NCBI GenBank assembly: GCA_027488115.1
Contig: JAIYCG010000027.1
Span: 1-57,387, forward strand
Direction of reading: 5' to 3'
DNA: 57,387 nt
Source of the DNA: Comamonadaceae bacterium
Lineage (GTDB): Bacteria; Pseudomonadota; Gammaproteobacteria; Burkholderiales; Burkholderiaceae_C
The notes under the pieces are model-generated. The model did not search any database, was not told where the DNA came from, and saw nothing but the letters and a program-made list of their open reading frames with translations. Below are positions 1-8,656 of this stretch, piece by piece; position 1 is the first letter of the stretch; every line of letters starts with the position of its first letter. Both the position numbers and the translations under genes were made by a program.

Positions 1-23
1 TGCGGTTTAAAAGTCCAAATTTG

Positions 24-40
24 TGGCGCTTGAAGCGCCA
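24..40. repeat. Inverted repeat upstream of gatC
   Basis: Perfect inverted repeat TGGCGCTT-G-AAGCGCCA ending 17 bases before the gatC start codon. As RNA it would form a 6-bp GC-rich stem with a 5-base loop. No T-run follows on the plus strand, so a terminator reading in that direction is unlikely; it could be an operator or part of the leader. The rest of bases 1-57 shows no gene; the gene upstream lies outside the window. Confidence 0.45.
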
Positions 41-57
41 GTCATGAGTCACTATTT

Positions 58-357
58 ATGTCCTTAACTGCCCAAGACATCGACCGAATTGCCAATGTGG
101 CCCGGTTAGAGCTACCGCCAGAGGAGGGCCAACGCATGTTGGACCAAATCAATGGCTTTTTCAGCATTGTGGACGCCATGCGCGCGGTTGACACCACCGG
201 TGTAAAACCCTTGCCACACCCCATTGCCACCATCCAAGAGATGGCCTTGCGCTTGCGCGATGACGTGGCGTCTGAGCCCAATCAGCGAGAGGCCAATCAA
301 CAAAGCGCTCCGGCTGTTGAGCGCGGCTTGTTTTTGGTTCCCAAAGTGATTGAATAA
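58..357 (+). CDS. gatC: Asp-tRNA(Asn)/Glu-tRNA(Gln) amidotransferase subunit C
   Basis: GatC is the small subunit of the cytoplasmic GatCAB complex, which amidates Glu-tRNA(Gln) and/or Asp-tRNA(Asn); it wraps around and stabilises GatA. The 99-residue product has the usual family length (about 95-105) and the typical N-terminal pattern [13 protein letters not shown] followed by the central [14 protein letters not shown] helix and a [11 protein letters not shown] stretch. The ATG at 58 is the natural family start. It is followed after 9 bases by gatA and then gatB, the standard operon order. Identification rests on length, motifs and neighbours, which all agree. Confidence 0.96.
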   Translation: MSLTAQDIDRIANVARLELPPEEGQRMLDQINGFFSIVDAMRAVDTTGVKPLPHPIATIQEMALRLRDDVASEPNQREANQQSAPAVERGLFLVPKVIE

Positions 358-366
358 GGGAACGTC

Positions 367-1842
367 ATGACTGCTTTACATGATTTAAGTGTTGCAGCTT
401 TGGCTGCCGAACTTCGCGCCAAAAAAGTGAGCGCTACCGAATTGGCCCAGCACTTTTTGGCACGCAGCCAAGCGGATACGTCGGGCGCGTTTTTAAGTCT
501 CAACCCAGAAGCCACCCTGGCGCAAGCCAAAGAGGCCGATGTCCAACTTGCGTCGGGCATTGCCGGGCCTTTGGCTGGCGTGCCCATGGCGCACAAAGAC
601 ATTTTTGTCACCATCGAATTTCCCACCACCGCTGGCTCCAAGATGTTGGAGGGCTATCGTTCGCCCTTTGATGCCACTGTGGTGCGCAAGCTGGGTGTGC
701 AGTCTGGCGGTGCAGGCATGGTCAATGTAGGCAAGCTCAATTGCGATGAATTCGCCATGGGCTCCTCCAACGAAAACTCGGCTTACAAACCGGTCACCAA
801 CCCTTGGGACACTTCGCGTGTGCCGGGTGGATCGTCTGGCGGTAGCTCTGCCGCAGTGGCCGCGCGCTTGGTACCTGCTGCAACGGGCACAGACACCGGT
901 GGTTCGATTCGACAACCTGCCAGCTTTTGTGGCATTACCGGCATCAAGCCCACGTATGGACGTGCATCACGTTACGGCATGATTGCTTATGCGTCCAGCT
1001 TGGACCAGGCTGGTCCCATGGCACGTACAGCTGAAGATTGCGCGCTGATGTTGTCAGCCATGTGCGGCCCAGACTTAGACCGTGACTCCACGTCGCTGGA
1101 TGTGCCTGCAGAAAACTTTGCGCGCGATTTGAATGCTTCACTCGATGGTTTGCGCATTGGCATTCCCAAAGAATTTTTTGGTGAAGGCTTGGCGCAGGAT
1201 GTTCGCGCCGCCGTCGACGCTGCATTGAAAGAATACGAGAAGCTTGGCGCCAAGTTGGTCCCGATCAGCTTGCCACGCACTGAGCTTTCTATTCCGGTTT
1301 ACTACATCATTGCCCCAGCAGAAGCGTCCAGCAATTTGAGCCGCTTTGATGGCGTGAAGTTTGGTCATCGCACCAAGGATTACACCGATTTGGTGTCCAT
1401 GTACAAACGTTCGCGGGCTGAAGGCTTTGGCGAAGAAGTGAAGCGCCGCATCATGACGGGTGCGTATGTGCTGTCTCACGGATACTACGATGCGTACTAC
1501 TTGCAAGCGCAAAAGATCAGACGCATGATTTCCGATGACTTCCAACAAGCCTTTCAAGTTTGCGATGTCATTGCCGGCCCTGTCGCGCCCACTGTGGCTT
1601 GGAAGTTGGGCGAAAAAGCCGATGATCCTGTCGCCAATTATTTGGCAGATATCTTCACGCTTCCTGCGTCCTTGGCGGGTCTGCCAGGCATGAGCGTGCC
1701 AGCGGGCTTTGGCGAAGAGGGCATGCCTGTTGGCTTGCAGCTCATTGGCAATTATTTCAAAGAAGCGCAGTTGCTCAACGCGGCACACCGCTTGCAGCAA
1801 GCCACTGACTTTCACCTCCGTCAACCAGGAGGCGCAAAATGA
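367..1842 (+). CDS. gatA: Asp-tRNA(Asn)/Glu-tRNA(Gln) amidotransferase subunit A
   Basis: Amidase-signature subunit of GatCAB; it hydrolyses glutamine and delivers ammonia to the misacylated tRNA bound by GatB. The 491-residue protein carries the Ser-cisSer-Lys triad expected of the family: Lys77 in MAHKDIF, Ser156 in the [10 protein letters not shown] glycine/serine loop and nucleophile Ser180 in [11 protein letters not shown]. The C-terminal part ends with the usual SVPAGF...GLQLIG motif. Translation is probably coupled to gatB, because the stop codon overlaps the gatB start (ATGA). Everything visible indicates an intact enzyme. Confidence 0.98.
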   Translation: MTALHDLSVAALAAELRAKKVSATELAQHFLARSQADTSGAFLSLNPEATLAQAKEADVQLASGIAGPLAGVPMAHKDIFVTIEFPTTAGSKMLEGYRSPFDATVVRKLGVQSGGAGMVNVGKLNCDEFAMGSSNENSAYKPVTNPWDTSRVPGGSSGGSSAAVAARLVPAATGTDTGGSIRQPASFCGITGIKPTYGRASRYGMIAYASSLDQAGPMARTAEDCALMLSAMCGPDLDRDSTSLDVPAENFARDLNASLDGLRIGIPKEFFGEGLAQDVRAAVDAALKEYEKLGAKLVPISLPRTELSIPVYYIIAPAEASSNLSRFDGVKFGHRTKDYTDLVSMYKRSRAEGFGEEVKRRIMTGAYVLSHGYYDAYYLQAQKIRRMISDDFQQAFQVCDVIAGPVAPTVAWKLGEKADDPVANYLADIFTLPASLAGLPGMSVPAGFGEEGMPVGLQLIGNYFKEAQLLNAAHRLQQATDFHLRQPGGAK

Positions 1843-3296
1843 GTACGAAACAAAAATCTCTCTGGGTCCAAGGCTACGAAGTGGTCATTGGTTTTGAAAC
1901 GCACGCACAGCTTTCAACACAGAGCAAAATTTTCAGCCGTGCATCGACAGCGTTTGGTGCAGAGCCCAACACTCAAGCTTGTGCGGTGGATTTGGCCTTG
2001 CCAGGTACGCTGCCCGTCATGAACAAAGGTGCGGTAGAGCGCGCCATTGAACTGGGCTTGGCAGTGGGTTCACACATTGCAGAAGAAAGTATTTTTGCGC
2101 GCAAAAATTACTTCTACCCCGATTTGCCCAAGGGCTATCAAATCAGCCAATTTGAAATTCCCGTGGTGCAAGGCGGCGAGGTGTCTTTCTTTGTGGGTGA
2201 TGAAAAGAAAACCGTTCGTTTGGTGCGTGCGCACTTGGAAGAAGACGCGGGCAAATCTTTGCACGAAGACTTCATTGGCCAAAGCGGCATTGACCTCAAC
2301 CGCGCGGGTACACCGCTCTTAGAAATTGTGACGGAGCCCGACATTCGCTCTAGCGAAGAGGCAGTGGCCTACGCCAAAGAGTTGCACAAAATTGTGACTT
2401 GGATTGGTATTTGCGATGGCAACATGCAAGAGGGCAGTTTCAGGTGCGATGCCAACGTGTCGGTGCGCAAGCCTGGTGCAGCCTTGGGCACACGCCGGGA
2501 AATTAAAAACTTGAACAGTTTCAAGTTCATGCAGCAAGCCATCGACTTTGAAGTGCGTTGGCAAATTGAACAAATTGAAGACGGCTTCGAGATCCAACAG
2601 GCCACCGTATTGTTCGATCCAGACACTGGCGAAACACGCGCCATGCGTACCAAAGAGGATGCGGCCGATTACCGTTACTTCCCCGATCCCGATTTGCCGC
2701 CTCTGGTGATTGGTCGCGATTGGGTGGCGCGAGTGCAATCTGAGATGACCGAATTGCCCCGCGTGATGGCGGCGCGTTTTGTAGCCGATTACGGTTTGCC
2801 AGAATACGACGCCACCACCCTCACCCAAAGCAAAGCCATGGCCTCTTATTTTGAAGCGGCCGCCAAGGCCTGTGGTCAAGCCAAGTTGGTCAGCAACTGG
2901 GTGATGGGTGAGGTGTCACGTCGCTTGAATGCTGGCGAAGTGAGCATTGAGAACGCACCCGTCAGCGCTGCGCAACTCGCCGCCATGATTGGCCGCATTG
3001 CCGACAACACCATCAGCAACAGTGCAGCCAAACAAGTGTTTGATGCGCTTTGGACTGAAGGCGGTGAAGTGGACGCCATCATTGAAGCCAAAGGCTTGAA
3101 GCAGATGAACGACTCGGGCGCTCTGGAAGCCATCATTGACGAAGTGTTGGCCGCCAATCCGAAGAACGTAGAAGAGTTCAGAGCGGGCAATGCCAAAGCC
3201 TTGAACGGCTTGGTGGGCCCCATCATGAAGGCCAGCAAAGGCAAGGCCAACCCTGCGCAGGTGAATGAGTTGTTGCTCAAGAAATTACAGAGCTGA
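1839..3296 (+). CDS. gatB: Asp-tRNA(Asn)/Glu-tRNA(Gln) amidotransferase subunit B
   Basis: GatB binds the misacylated tRNA, phosphorylates or activates the Glu/Asp moiety and performs the transamidation. The 485-residue product starts with the conserved block [15 protein letters not shown], contains the [15 protein letters not shown] motif, and the REIKNLNSF and [13 protein letters not shown] signatures; the C-terminal third is the helical YqeY-like tRNA-binding tail. Its ATG overlaps the gatA stop by 4 bases, the classic arrangement for coupled translation. It closes the gatCAB operon and is followed by a candidate terminator. Confidence 0.98.
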   Translation: MSTKQKSLWVQGYEVVIGFETHAQLSTQSKIFSRASTAFGAEPNTQACAVDLALPGTLPVMNKGAVERAIELGLAVGSHIAEESIFARKNYFYPDLPKGYQISQFEIPVVQGGEVSFFVGDEKKTVRLVRAHLEEDAGKSLHEDFIGQSGIDLNRAGTPLLEIVTEPDIRSSEEAVAYAKELHKIVTWIGICDGNMQEGSFRCDANVSVRKPGAALGTRREIKNLNSFKFMQQAIDFEVRWQIEQIEDGFEIQQATVLFDPDTGETRAMRTKEDAADYRYFPDPDLPPLVIGRDWVARVQSEMTELPRVMAARFVADYGLPEYDATTLTQSKAMASYFEAAAKACGQAKLVSNWVMGEVSRRLNAGEVSIENAPVSAAQLAAMIGRIADNTISNSAAKQVFDALWTEGGEVDAIIEAKGLKQMNDSGALEAIIDEVLAANPKNVEEFRAGNAKALNGLVGPIMKASKGKANPAQVNELLLKKLQS

Positions 3297-3305
3297 TTGG
3301 ATTTG

Positions 3306-3337
3306 CGCTTCAAATTTGAAGCGTCAATTGTTTTTTT
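3306..3337 (+). terminator. Candidate terminator after gatB
   Basis: An 18-base perfect palindrome, CGCTTCAAATTTGAAGCG (3306-3323), starts 10 bases after the gatB stop and is followed, after a few bases, by a run of seven T (3331-3337). A third copy of the arm (CGCTTCA, 3339-3345) lies just beyond and could pair alternatively with TGAAGCG. The gap between stem and T-run is longer than in a textbook terminator. It separates gatB from the convergent pyrE. Confidence 0.6.
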
Positions 3338-3376
3338 ACGCTTCAGGCTGAATTTAAAAAGGGAACTTTTTCTTAC

Positions 3377-4081
3377 TCAGACGCCGTATCGATCGCGATA
3401 GGCCTGTACTTTGGGCAGGTGTTGGCCCATCGCGTTGCCGCTTTGCGTGGACAAATAAGCCAGCAAGTCAGACAACTGGGCAATGCAGCACACGCCCATG
3501 CCCAGGGTGTTGCGCACATATTGCACAGCGCTGTGGGGCACATCTTTGACCGAGCCATCGGCCTGCACTTCAGTGGCCATTTCTTGGCGGTCTAAGGCAA
3601 TGGCAATGGCATGCGCAGTCGCGCCGGCTTTTTTGATCAGCTCAATGGACTCGCGCGCTGCTGTGCCAGCACTCATCACGTCGTCCACAATCAGCACGCG
3701 GCCTTTAAGCGGTGCACCGACCAAAGTGCCACCTTCGCCGTGGTCTTTGGCTTCTTTGCGGTTGTAGGCAAAGGGCACGGTTTTGCCCAAGCGAGCGAGT
3801 TCGATGGACACAGCCGCGCCCAAAGGAATGCCTTTGTAGGCGGGTCCAAAAATCATGTCGAATTCGAGCCCGCTCGCGATCAATGCTTTTGCATAGAATT
3901 GAGCGAGTTTTCCGAGTTTGGCGCCATCGTCAAACAAGCCTGCGTTGAAGAAATACGGGCTCATGCGGCCGGCTTTGGTTTTGAACTCACCAAACTTCAG
4001 CACGCCCGCATCGACGGAGAATTGAACAAACTCTTGCGCCAAGGCCGCTGTGTCGGTTTGGGGTGTGTGTCCAGTCACCAT
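3377..4081 (-). CDS. pyrE: Orotate phosphoribosyltransferase
   Basis: Converts orotate and PRPP to orotidine 5'-monophosphate in pyrimidine synthesis. The 234-residue product shows the type I phosphoribosyltransferase PRPP loop VLIVDDVMSAGTA, the FGPAYKGIPL segment, and FKTKAGRMSPYFFNAGLFD near the N terminus. I choose the ATG at 4081: it gives the family length and has AAGGA 7 bases upstream on the minus strand, while the longer open frame adds 21 unrelated residues. The start lies only 10 bases from the divergent exonuclease start, so the promoter must sit inside that gene. Confidence 0.96.
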   Translation of the reverse strand: MVTGHTPQTDTAALAQEFVQFSVDAGVLKFGEFKTKAGRMSPYFFNAGLFDDGAKLGKLAQFYAKALIASGLEFDMIFGPAYKGIPLGAAVSIELARLGKTVPFAYNRKEAKDHGEGGTLVGAPLKGRVLIVDDVMSAGTAARESIELIKKAGATAHAIAIALDRQEMATEVQADGSVKDVPHSAVQYVRNTLGMGVCCIAQLSDLLAYLSTQSGNAMGQHLPKVQAYRDRYGV

Positions 4082-4091
4082 GGGGAAATCC

Positions 4092-4883
4092 TTGTTTAAA
4101 TTAAGCAGCTTGAACTTGAACGGCATCCGTTCAGCGGCCACCAAAGGGGTGGAAACTTGGATTGCTCAAAACAATCCCGATTGTATTTGCGTGCAAGAGC
4201 TTAAAGCGCAAGCACCCGATGTGGCGGGCAAATTTGAGACTTTGGCGGGCTTGAAGGGACATTTTCACTTTGCTGAGAAAAAGGGTTATTCGGGTGTTGC
4301 GGTTTACAGCAAGCACGAACCCAGCGAGGTGTTGGTGGGCATGGGCTCGGACGAGTTCGACGCCGAGGGCCGGTTTGTAGAGCTGCGCTTTGACACGCCC
4401 AAGCGCAAGCTGTCCATCGTCAGCACCTACTTCCCCAGTGGCTCATCAGGGCCGGAACGACAAGAAGCCAAGTTTCGGTTCTTGGACCACATGGGGCCGC
4501 TTTTAAAATCTTTGGGGGCGCAGCGCGAGTTCATTGTGTGCAGCGATGTGAACATTGCCCACCAACAAGCCGATTTGAAGAATTGGAAAAGCAATCAAAA
4601 GAACAGCGGCTTTTTGCCTGAAGAGCGCGCTTGGATGACACACATGACGACCGAAGGTCCGTTGGTCGACGTTTATCGACAATTGCATCCTGACACCACA
4701 GACGCATGCTACACCTGGTGGAGCAATCGCGGGCAAGCCTATGCCAAGAATGTGGGTTGGCGTTTAGATTACCAATTGGCTACTGCGGGCTTGGCGGCAG
4801 GCGCCAAAAAAGCTGACATTTACAAAGAGATTCGTTTCAGCGATCACGCGCCATTGACCATTGACTACCATTGGACGCTTTGA
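4092..4883 (+). CDS. xth: Exodeoxyribonuclease III / AP endonuclease
   Basis: DNA-repair nuclease of the exonuclease-endonuclease-phosphatase fold, cutting at abasic sites and degrading 3' ends. Motifs visible in the 263-residue product: LSSLNLNGIRSA at the N terminus, CVQELKAQ (metal-binding Glu), VCSDVNIAH (catalytic Asp/Asn), WRLDYQLA and the terminal FSDHAPLTI with the catalytic His. The preferred start is TTG at 4092, which places the family N terminus LFKLSSLN first and has GGGGA 5 bases upstream; ATG at 4080 (4 residues longer) is the alternative but lacks a ribosome-binding site. It is divergent from and nearly abuts pyrE. Confidence 0.92.
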   Translation: MFKLSSLNLNGIRSAATKGVETWIAQNNPDCICVQELKAQAPDVAGKFETLAGLKGHFHFAEKKGYSGVAVYSKHEPSEVLVGMGSDEFDAEGRFVELRFDTPKRKLSIVSTYFPSGSSGPERQEAKFRFLDHMGPLLKSLGAQREFIVCSDVNIAHQQADLKNWKSNQKNSGFLPEERAWMTHMTTEGPLVDVYRQLHPDTTDACYTWWSNRGQAYAKNVGWRLDYQLATAGLAAGAKKADIYKEIRFSDHAPLTIDYHWTL

Positions 4884-4919
4884 AATTGGTGCTGTGCAAT
4901 TGAACACCCATGCACTCGC

Positions 4920-5615
4920 TCAATCGCGAGAGTAGGTGAGCATTCTGCCTTTGTAGGCGGCCACATTTTCTGTGGCTGCAATGTCCAAGGCCTCTTCGCT
5001 CAGCGTAAATCCTTGCGCAGCCATGTTGCGATGAAAGTGTGAGCGGTTGCCACGATTGGGATCGACCACCCAAACCTCTGCGTGATCTTCGACGTGATCG
5101 TTGATGTAATGCGCCAAGTCACCACGTTCGTCGCGTTCGTAAAGAATGTCGCTGCCAATGATCAAATCGAACTTGCTGTTCACGGCAGGGTCTTGAAGTT
5201 GCGCAGCATGATCGCCCCATTGACCATGTTTGTAATCCATAGGGCCCAAGTTGTTGAGGCGTAAATTTTCTTTGAGAAACTCTCCAGCCAGGGGATGACA
5301 GTCTGAAGCTGTGATGTTGGCGCCTTTCCGGTGCCCAACCAAGCTAGAGAGCGCCAAACCACAGCCAATTTCAAGGATCCGTTCCTCTGAGCTAACGGGT
5401 CTGAGCGCGATGCGCTCAGCGAGCTTGGATCCTGAAGGCCAAAGCAAACCAAACAGTGACCAAAAGGCAGACGAAATGCCTTGAGCCAGGGCTGCGTCGT
5501 GGGGGTCATAAAACTGTTGTTTGTCTAGCAATGAGCGAATGTACAAATTGGGAACGCCTTGAATGGCGATCGACTCGTGCTTGGTTAGATAGCCATGCGT
5601 GCCACTAGACGGCAA
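4920..5615 (-). CDS. Class I SAM-dependent methyltransferase, METTL21/lysine-methyltransferase-like
   Basis: A 231-residue Rossmann-fold methyltransferase. SAM-binding motif I is ILEIGCGLALSSL, the acidic motif II region is ANITASDCHP, and motif IV is DLIIGSDILY; the DxLY pattern is typical of the eukaryotic METTL21-type and bacterial relatives annotated as protein N-lysine or nicotinamide methyltransferases. The substrate cannot be read from sequence. The start is TTG at 5615; no ATG lies in frame near it, and the ribosome-binding site is weak, so the true start may be further in. It lies 112 bases downstream of the bacteriocin exporter, same strand, but nothing shows that it belongs to that system. 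Confidence 0.8.
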   Translation of the reverse strand: MPSSGTHGYLTKHESIAIQGVPNLYIRSLLDKQQFYDPHDAALAQGISSAFWSLFGLLWPSGSKLAERIALRPVSSEERILEIGCGLALSSLVGHRKGANITASDCHPLAGEFLKENLRLNNLGPMDYKHGQWGDHAAQLQDPAVNSKFDLIIGSDILYERDERGDLAHYINDHVEDHAEVWVVDPNRGNRSHFHRNMAAQGFTLSEEALDIAATENVAAYKGRMLTYSRD

Positions 5616-5727
5616 GTCATTGATGGCAGATGTCGGTTTGGTAGCGCGGTGTGGCAGATAGACGATCGGGTAGGCACGGGTTGTACCTTAAGAAGCCTAT
5701 CTTACGCGCATTACTGACACATACAAC

Positions 5728-7869
5728 TCACTCGCTTTCACTCAGTGATGAAGCACAGCTGAAGCTGATTTGTCGGTCTGCGCGGGCAATGGTTTCAGCG
5801 CGATGGGCAATCACGATTCGCGTAAGCTTCATTTTAGACAAGGTGCTTGAAACTGCGCTTTCGTTTTCCATGTCCAAATGGCTGGTGGCTTCGTCTAAGG
5901 CCAACACAGAAGGTTGCGCGTAGAGCGCGCGCGCCAATAAGAGGCGCTGCTTTTGGCCCCCGCTAAGGCCTGTGCCCAGCTCGCCAATGAGGGTGTGATA
6001 GCCCATGGGCATGCGCGCAATGTCATTGTGAATTTTTGCCAATTGCGCACACGCTTCGATTCTTGGAAGCTCGGGTGCTAAATCAAAGAAGGCAATGTTG
6101 TCGGCAATGCTGCCGGTCAGCAAAGCGTCTTCTTGCATCACCACCCCTATTTTTCGACGAACATTGGACAGGCCCAGCTGACTGATGGGCACACCACCGT
6201 ATAAAACAGTGCCATGTGTAGGAAGAAGCAAGCCCAATAAAACTTTAAGCAAAGTCGTTTTCCCGCAACCGCTGGCGCCAGTGATGGCCACGTGCTCGCC
6301 AGCTTGAATGCAAAGGCTTAAGTTTTCTAACAGCATGGGCTCTGAATCGCTGTAGCGAAAAGAAACATTGCGCAACTCGAGGCTGGCCGGTAAGTGCTCT
6401 AAGTCGTTGTAGGGCATGTTGCCTTGTGGCGTGTCTTGTTCGGGAGGCGTGAGCACAATATCGGCCAATCTGTCACGGTGCAAGTTGAGCATTTTGAGTT
6501 CAATGCCTTGGTTGATGAGCGCCGTGATGCGGCTTGTAAATTGAACCTTGTAGCTGATGAAAGCCAGCAGCATACCTACGGTAAAAACACTTGCGCTGTG
6601 ATCTTGTGTTTGCGAGGGCAGAATGATTTTGGCGCCGAGCCAAAAGACGCACAAATTTTCAAGGCCAAAAATAAGTGTGCGTGCGACATTGAAGCCCATG
6701 TTCAAGTTGGCGGTTTGAAAATCGCGGTTCATGACTTCCACCATGAGGCTTTGCCACCTTGCACGTCGTTCATTTTCTCGTGCAAATAATTTGAGCGGCG
6801 TCATGGCGCGAAGTGTTTCAATGAAGTGACTCTGTTCTTGACCAGCCAAAACCAAACGCTCAGAGGCCGCATGTCTAAAGGGTGAGTAACTGAGCCAGCG
6901 CACAAGCGCATACAAAGCCGAGGCGGACACAACCACCCAAGTCAATGTGGGTGAGTAAATGAACATCATGACAAGTGCAGCGATGGCCATCAAGCCATCG
7001 AGCAGCGATTCAATGGTGGTTTGTGTGAGCGTTCTTTGAATGTCATGAACTGCGCCAAAGCGCGAAGAGATATCGCCCAAATGGCGCTGAGAAAACCAAT
7101 CTGCTGGCAGCTTGACCAAGTGCGCAAACACATTGCCCAGCCATTGAATAGAAACGTATTGACTTAGCACCATGACCCACCAACTGCGTACGTAGGAAAG
7201 CGCAGATTGGATGAGAAGAATGATGACAAACCCTGCGACCAAAACAGAAAGCAGTTCGTGGTCACCCGAGCTTAGGACATCGTCTACCACGGCTTGATTG
7301 AACATGGGCATGAAGATGGCAAACAGTTCGAGGACAAATGCCAAAGCCAATATTTGAAGAGCAGATTGACCAAAGCCTTGAAGCTTGCCAGTGAGCATTG
7401 AAAGCGGAAAGGCCTTGGGCGAGGGCTTGGTTTTAAAGTCAGCTTGTGGCGTGAGTTCTAAGGCGATACCAGTGAAGTGTTGTGAAACTTCTGTGTGCGA
7501 TACGACCCTGATGCCTAGGGCAGGATCGAGCAGGGTTATTTTGTTGCCCCTGATTTTTTGCAAAACGACAAAATGACTTAAGTCCCAATGCAAGATGCAT
7601 GGCATCCGCAGTTGCTGCAATTCATCTAATTCCAAGCGAACAGGCCTGGCATTGAAACCCAAAACCAGGCTGTGATCGATGATTTGCTTGAGGTTGGCGC
7701 CCTTGAGTGATTGTGGAAACTTCTGGCGCAGATCCATGAGGTGCCAATGTTGGCCATGTGCGTTGGCAATCATGCACAAGCAAGCCAAGCCACATTCTGA
7801 AGTTTGAAGTTGCAACACGGGGTTCAAGGCGGACTCAGTTCTGATGTGTGACAAAAAAAGCCTGCGCAC
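5728..7869 (-). CDS. Bacteriocin exporter: C39 peptidase-ABC transporter (colicin V secretion type)
   Basis: Inner-membrane exporter that cleaves double-glycine leaders and pumps out the mature peptide. Domains in order: C39 cysteine peptidase (about 15-140) with oxyanion Gln20, catalytic Cys26 in TSECGLACL, His99 in HWDLSHFVVL and Asp115 in LLDPALG; six-helix ABC membrane domain (about 170-460); ATPase (about 490-713) with Walker A GASGCGKTT, signature LSGGQ, Walker B VLALDEAT and switch IAHRAET. All key residues are present, so it should process and export. The start is uncertain: GTG at 7869 directly follows an in-frame stop and lies within a terminator hairpin; TTG at 7854, TTG at 7827 and GTG at 7818 are alternatives. 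Homologous in role to E. coli CvaB. Confidence 0.93.
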   Translation of the reverse strand: MRRLFLSHIRTESALNPVLQLQTSECGLACLCMIANAHGQHWHLMDLRQKFPQSLKGANLKQIIDHSLVLGFNARPVRLELDELQQLRMPCILHWDLSHFVVLQKIRGNKITLLDPALGIRVVSHTEVSQHFTGIALELTPQADFKTKPSPKAFPLSMLTGKLQGFGQSALQILALAFVLELFAIFMPMFNQAVVDDVLSSGDHELLSVLVAGFVIILLIQSALSYVRSWWVMVLSQYVSIQWLGNVFAHLVKLPADWFSQRHLGDISSRFGAVHDIQRTLTQTTIESLLDGLMAIAALVMMFIYSPTLTWVVVSASALYALVRWLSYSPFRHAASERLVLAGQEQSHFIETLRAMTPLKLFARENERRARWQSLMVEVMNRDFQTANLNMGFNVARTLIFGLENLCVFWLGAKIILPSQTQDHSASVFTVGMLLAFISYKVQFTSRITALINQGIELKMLNLHRDRLADIVLTPPEQDTPQGNMPYNDLEHLPASLELRNVSFRYSDSEPMLLENLSLCIQAGEHVAITGASGCGKTTLLKVLLGLLLPTHGTVLYGGVPISQLGLSNVRRKIGVVMQEDALLTGSIADNIAFFDLAPELPRIEACAQLAKIHNDIARMPMGYHTLIGELGTGLSGGQKQRLLLARALYAQPSVLALDEATSHLDMENESAVSSTLSKMKLTRIVIAHRAETIARADRQISFSCASSLSESE

Positions 7870-7885
7870 CTAAAGTACGCAGGCT
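7853..7885 (-). terminator. Intrinsic terminator between bacteriocin precursor and exporter genes
   Basis: On the minus strand an 11-bp stem (AGCCTGCGTAC / GTGCGCAGGCT, one T-G wobble) with a 5-base loop TTTAG is followed by seven T. It begins 14 bases after the precursor stop codon and its 3' arm begins with the GTG at 7869, the first possible start codon of the exporter. A strong terminator here would favour precursor over exporter synthesis, with the exporter made by read-through. Confidence 0.85.
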
Positions 7886-7899
7886 GTTGCAGGGGAAAG

Positions 7900-8115
7900 T
7901 TATCTGGCGCAAATTCCGTTGGTGAAGTCACCCATAGGGTTGTAGCCATTCGCGTCTACGGAGGTGCCACTTCCAAGGGCTTGGTAGTTCACATTGACAA
8001 CGGCTTCTATCAAAGTCCAAGCGTCTGAAATGACGCTGATGATACTGACAGCAAGTGAGCCGCTGATCCTCCCGCCTTGTACCTCTTCTAACTCTGCTGT
8101 GTATAAACTTCTCAT
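7900..8115 (-). CDS. Double-glycine-leader bacteriocin (microcin) precursor
   Basis: A 71-residue precursor with the 15-residue leader MRSLYTAELEEVQGG, matching the double-glycine consensus and closely resembling the colicin V leader MRTLTLNELDSVSGG in length and in the M-R-x-L, E-L and V-x-G-G positions. Predicted cleavage after Gly15 gives a 56-residue core: a hydrophobic, helix-prone first half and a glycine/asparagine-rich tail ending NGICAR with the only cysteine. The core has no lysine and is slightly acidic, unlike cationic class II bacteriocins but not unlike class IIa microcins. An AGGAG site lies 6 bases before the ATG. It sits between the CPBP gene (1-base gap) and the C39 exporter. 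The core sequence is not one I recognise. Confidence 0.87.
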   Translation of the reverse strand: MRSLYTAELEEVQGGRISGSLAVSIISVISDAWTLIEAVVNVNYQALGSGTSVDANGYNPMGDFTNGICAR

Positions 8116-8116
8116 C

Positions 8117-8656
8117 TCATTCTCCTGGTTGTGCTGAAAAAATCGTTTCAGCGGCGAAATATGAATCTGATAAATAGACGATCAGAATGCTTGTTGCATT
8201 CATTGCAAAGTGAATGCTGCTTGTCATGAGCAAAGCCTTGTGTTTGCCGACTTCGTTTTTGTGCAAGTCGTACTGTTTCAAAAACAAGTAGAAGCTTGCA
8301 TACAGCGTCAGTACCCGAATAAAAACTGGAAATGGAAATTCTTTGGGTGTGAGGAAGTGAAGCGCAGTCAGCAGCAAAGGCGCAAGCACAAAAAGCCCCG
8401 TCCGTTTAAACAGCTTTTCATGGAGGCCGGCAAGCCCGATCAACAGCAAATTTTCAAAGTACGGTGCCATGACCAGTGCCAAAAAAATAATTTTCCCCAT
8501 CGACGGCAGCGTTTCTCCATGGGGCTCATTTTCGAGCTGGCCAAATAAAACAACCCTTGTGGTGTGGACAGCTTGAAAGGCCACCAGCCCCACAGTGACA
8601 TCGATGAAGCCATGCCGATTAAGGTGCGAAGCTCTGATTTTTTGAATGAGGTTCAT
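8117..8656 (-). CDS. CPBP-like (Abi/CAAX) membrane protein, candidate bacteriocin immunity protein
   Basis: A 179-residue polytopic membrane protein with about five hydrophobic segments. It carries degenerate CPBP (CAAX protease and bacteriocin-processing) motifs: motif 1 appears as APYFENLLLIGL (single Glu then Asn rather than Glu-Glu), motif 2 as LLTALHFL and motif 3 as SIHFAMNAT. Members of this family often act as self-immunity proteins beside class II bacteriocin genes in Gram-positive bacteria, and that is the most likely role here. The start overlaps the adaptor's stop by 4 bases (ATGA) and its stop is 1 base from the precursor ATG, so the three are surely co-transcribed. Peptide maturation is the alternative role. 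Confidence 0.72.
   Translation of the reverse strand: MNLIQKIRASHLNRHGFIDVTVGLVAFQAVHTTRVVLFGQLENEPHGETLPSMGKIIFLALVMAPYFENLLLIGLAGLHEKLFKRTGLFVLAPLLLTALHFLTPKEFPFPVFIRVLTLYASFYLFLKQYDLHKNEVGKHKALLMTSSIHFAMNATSILIVYLSDSYFAAETIFSAQPGE

Noticed and set aside
4920..5615. Methyltransferase next to the bacteriocin exporter as a peptide-modifying enzyme
   Set aside because: The family resembles lysine methyltransferases, but the core peptide has no lysine; the gene is 112 bases away beyond the exporter, has a weak start, and is a common stand-alone family.
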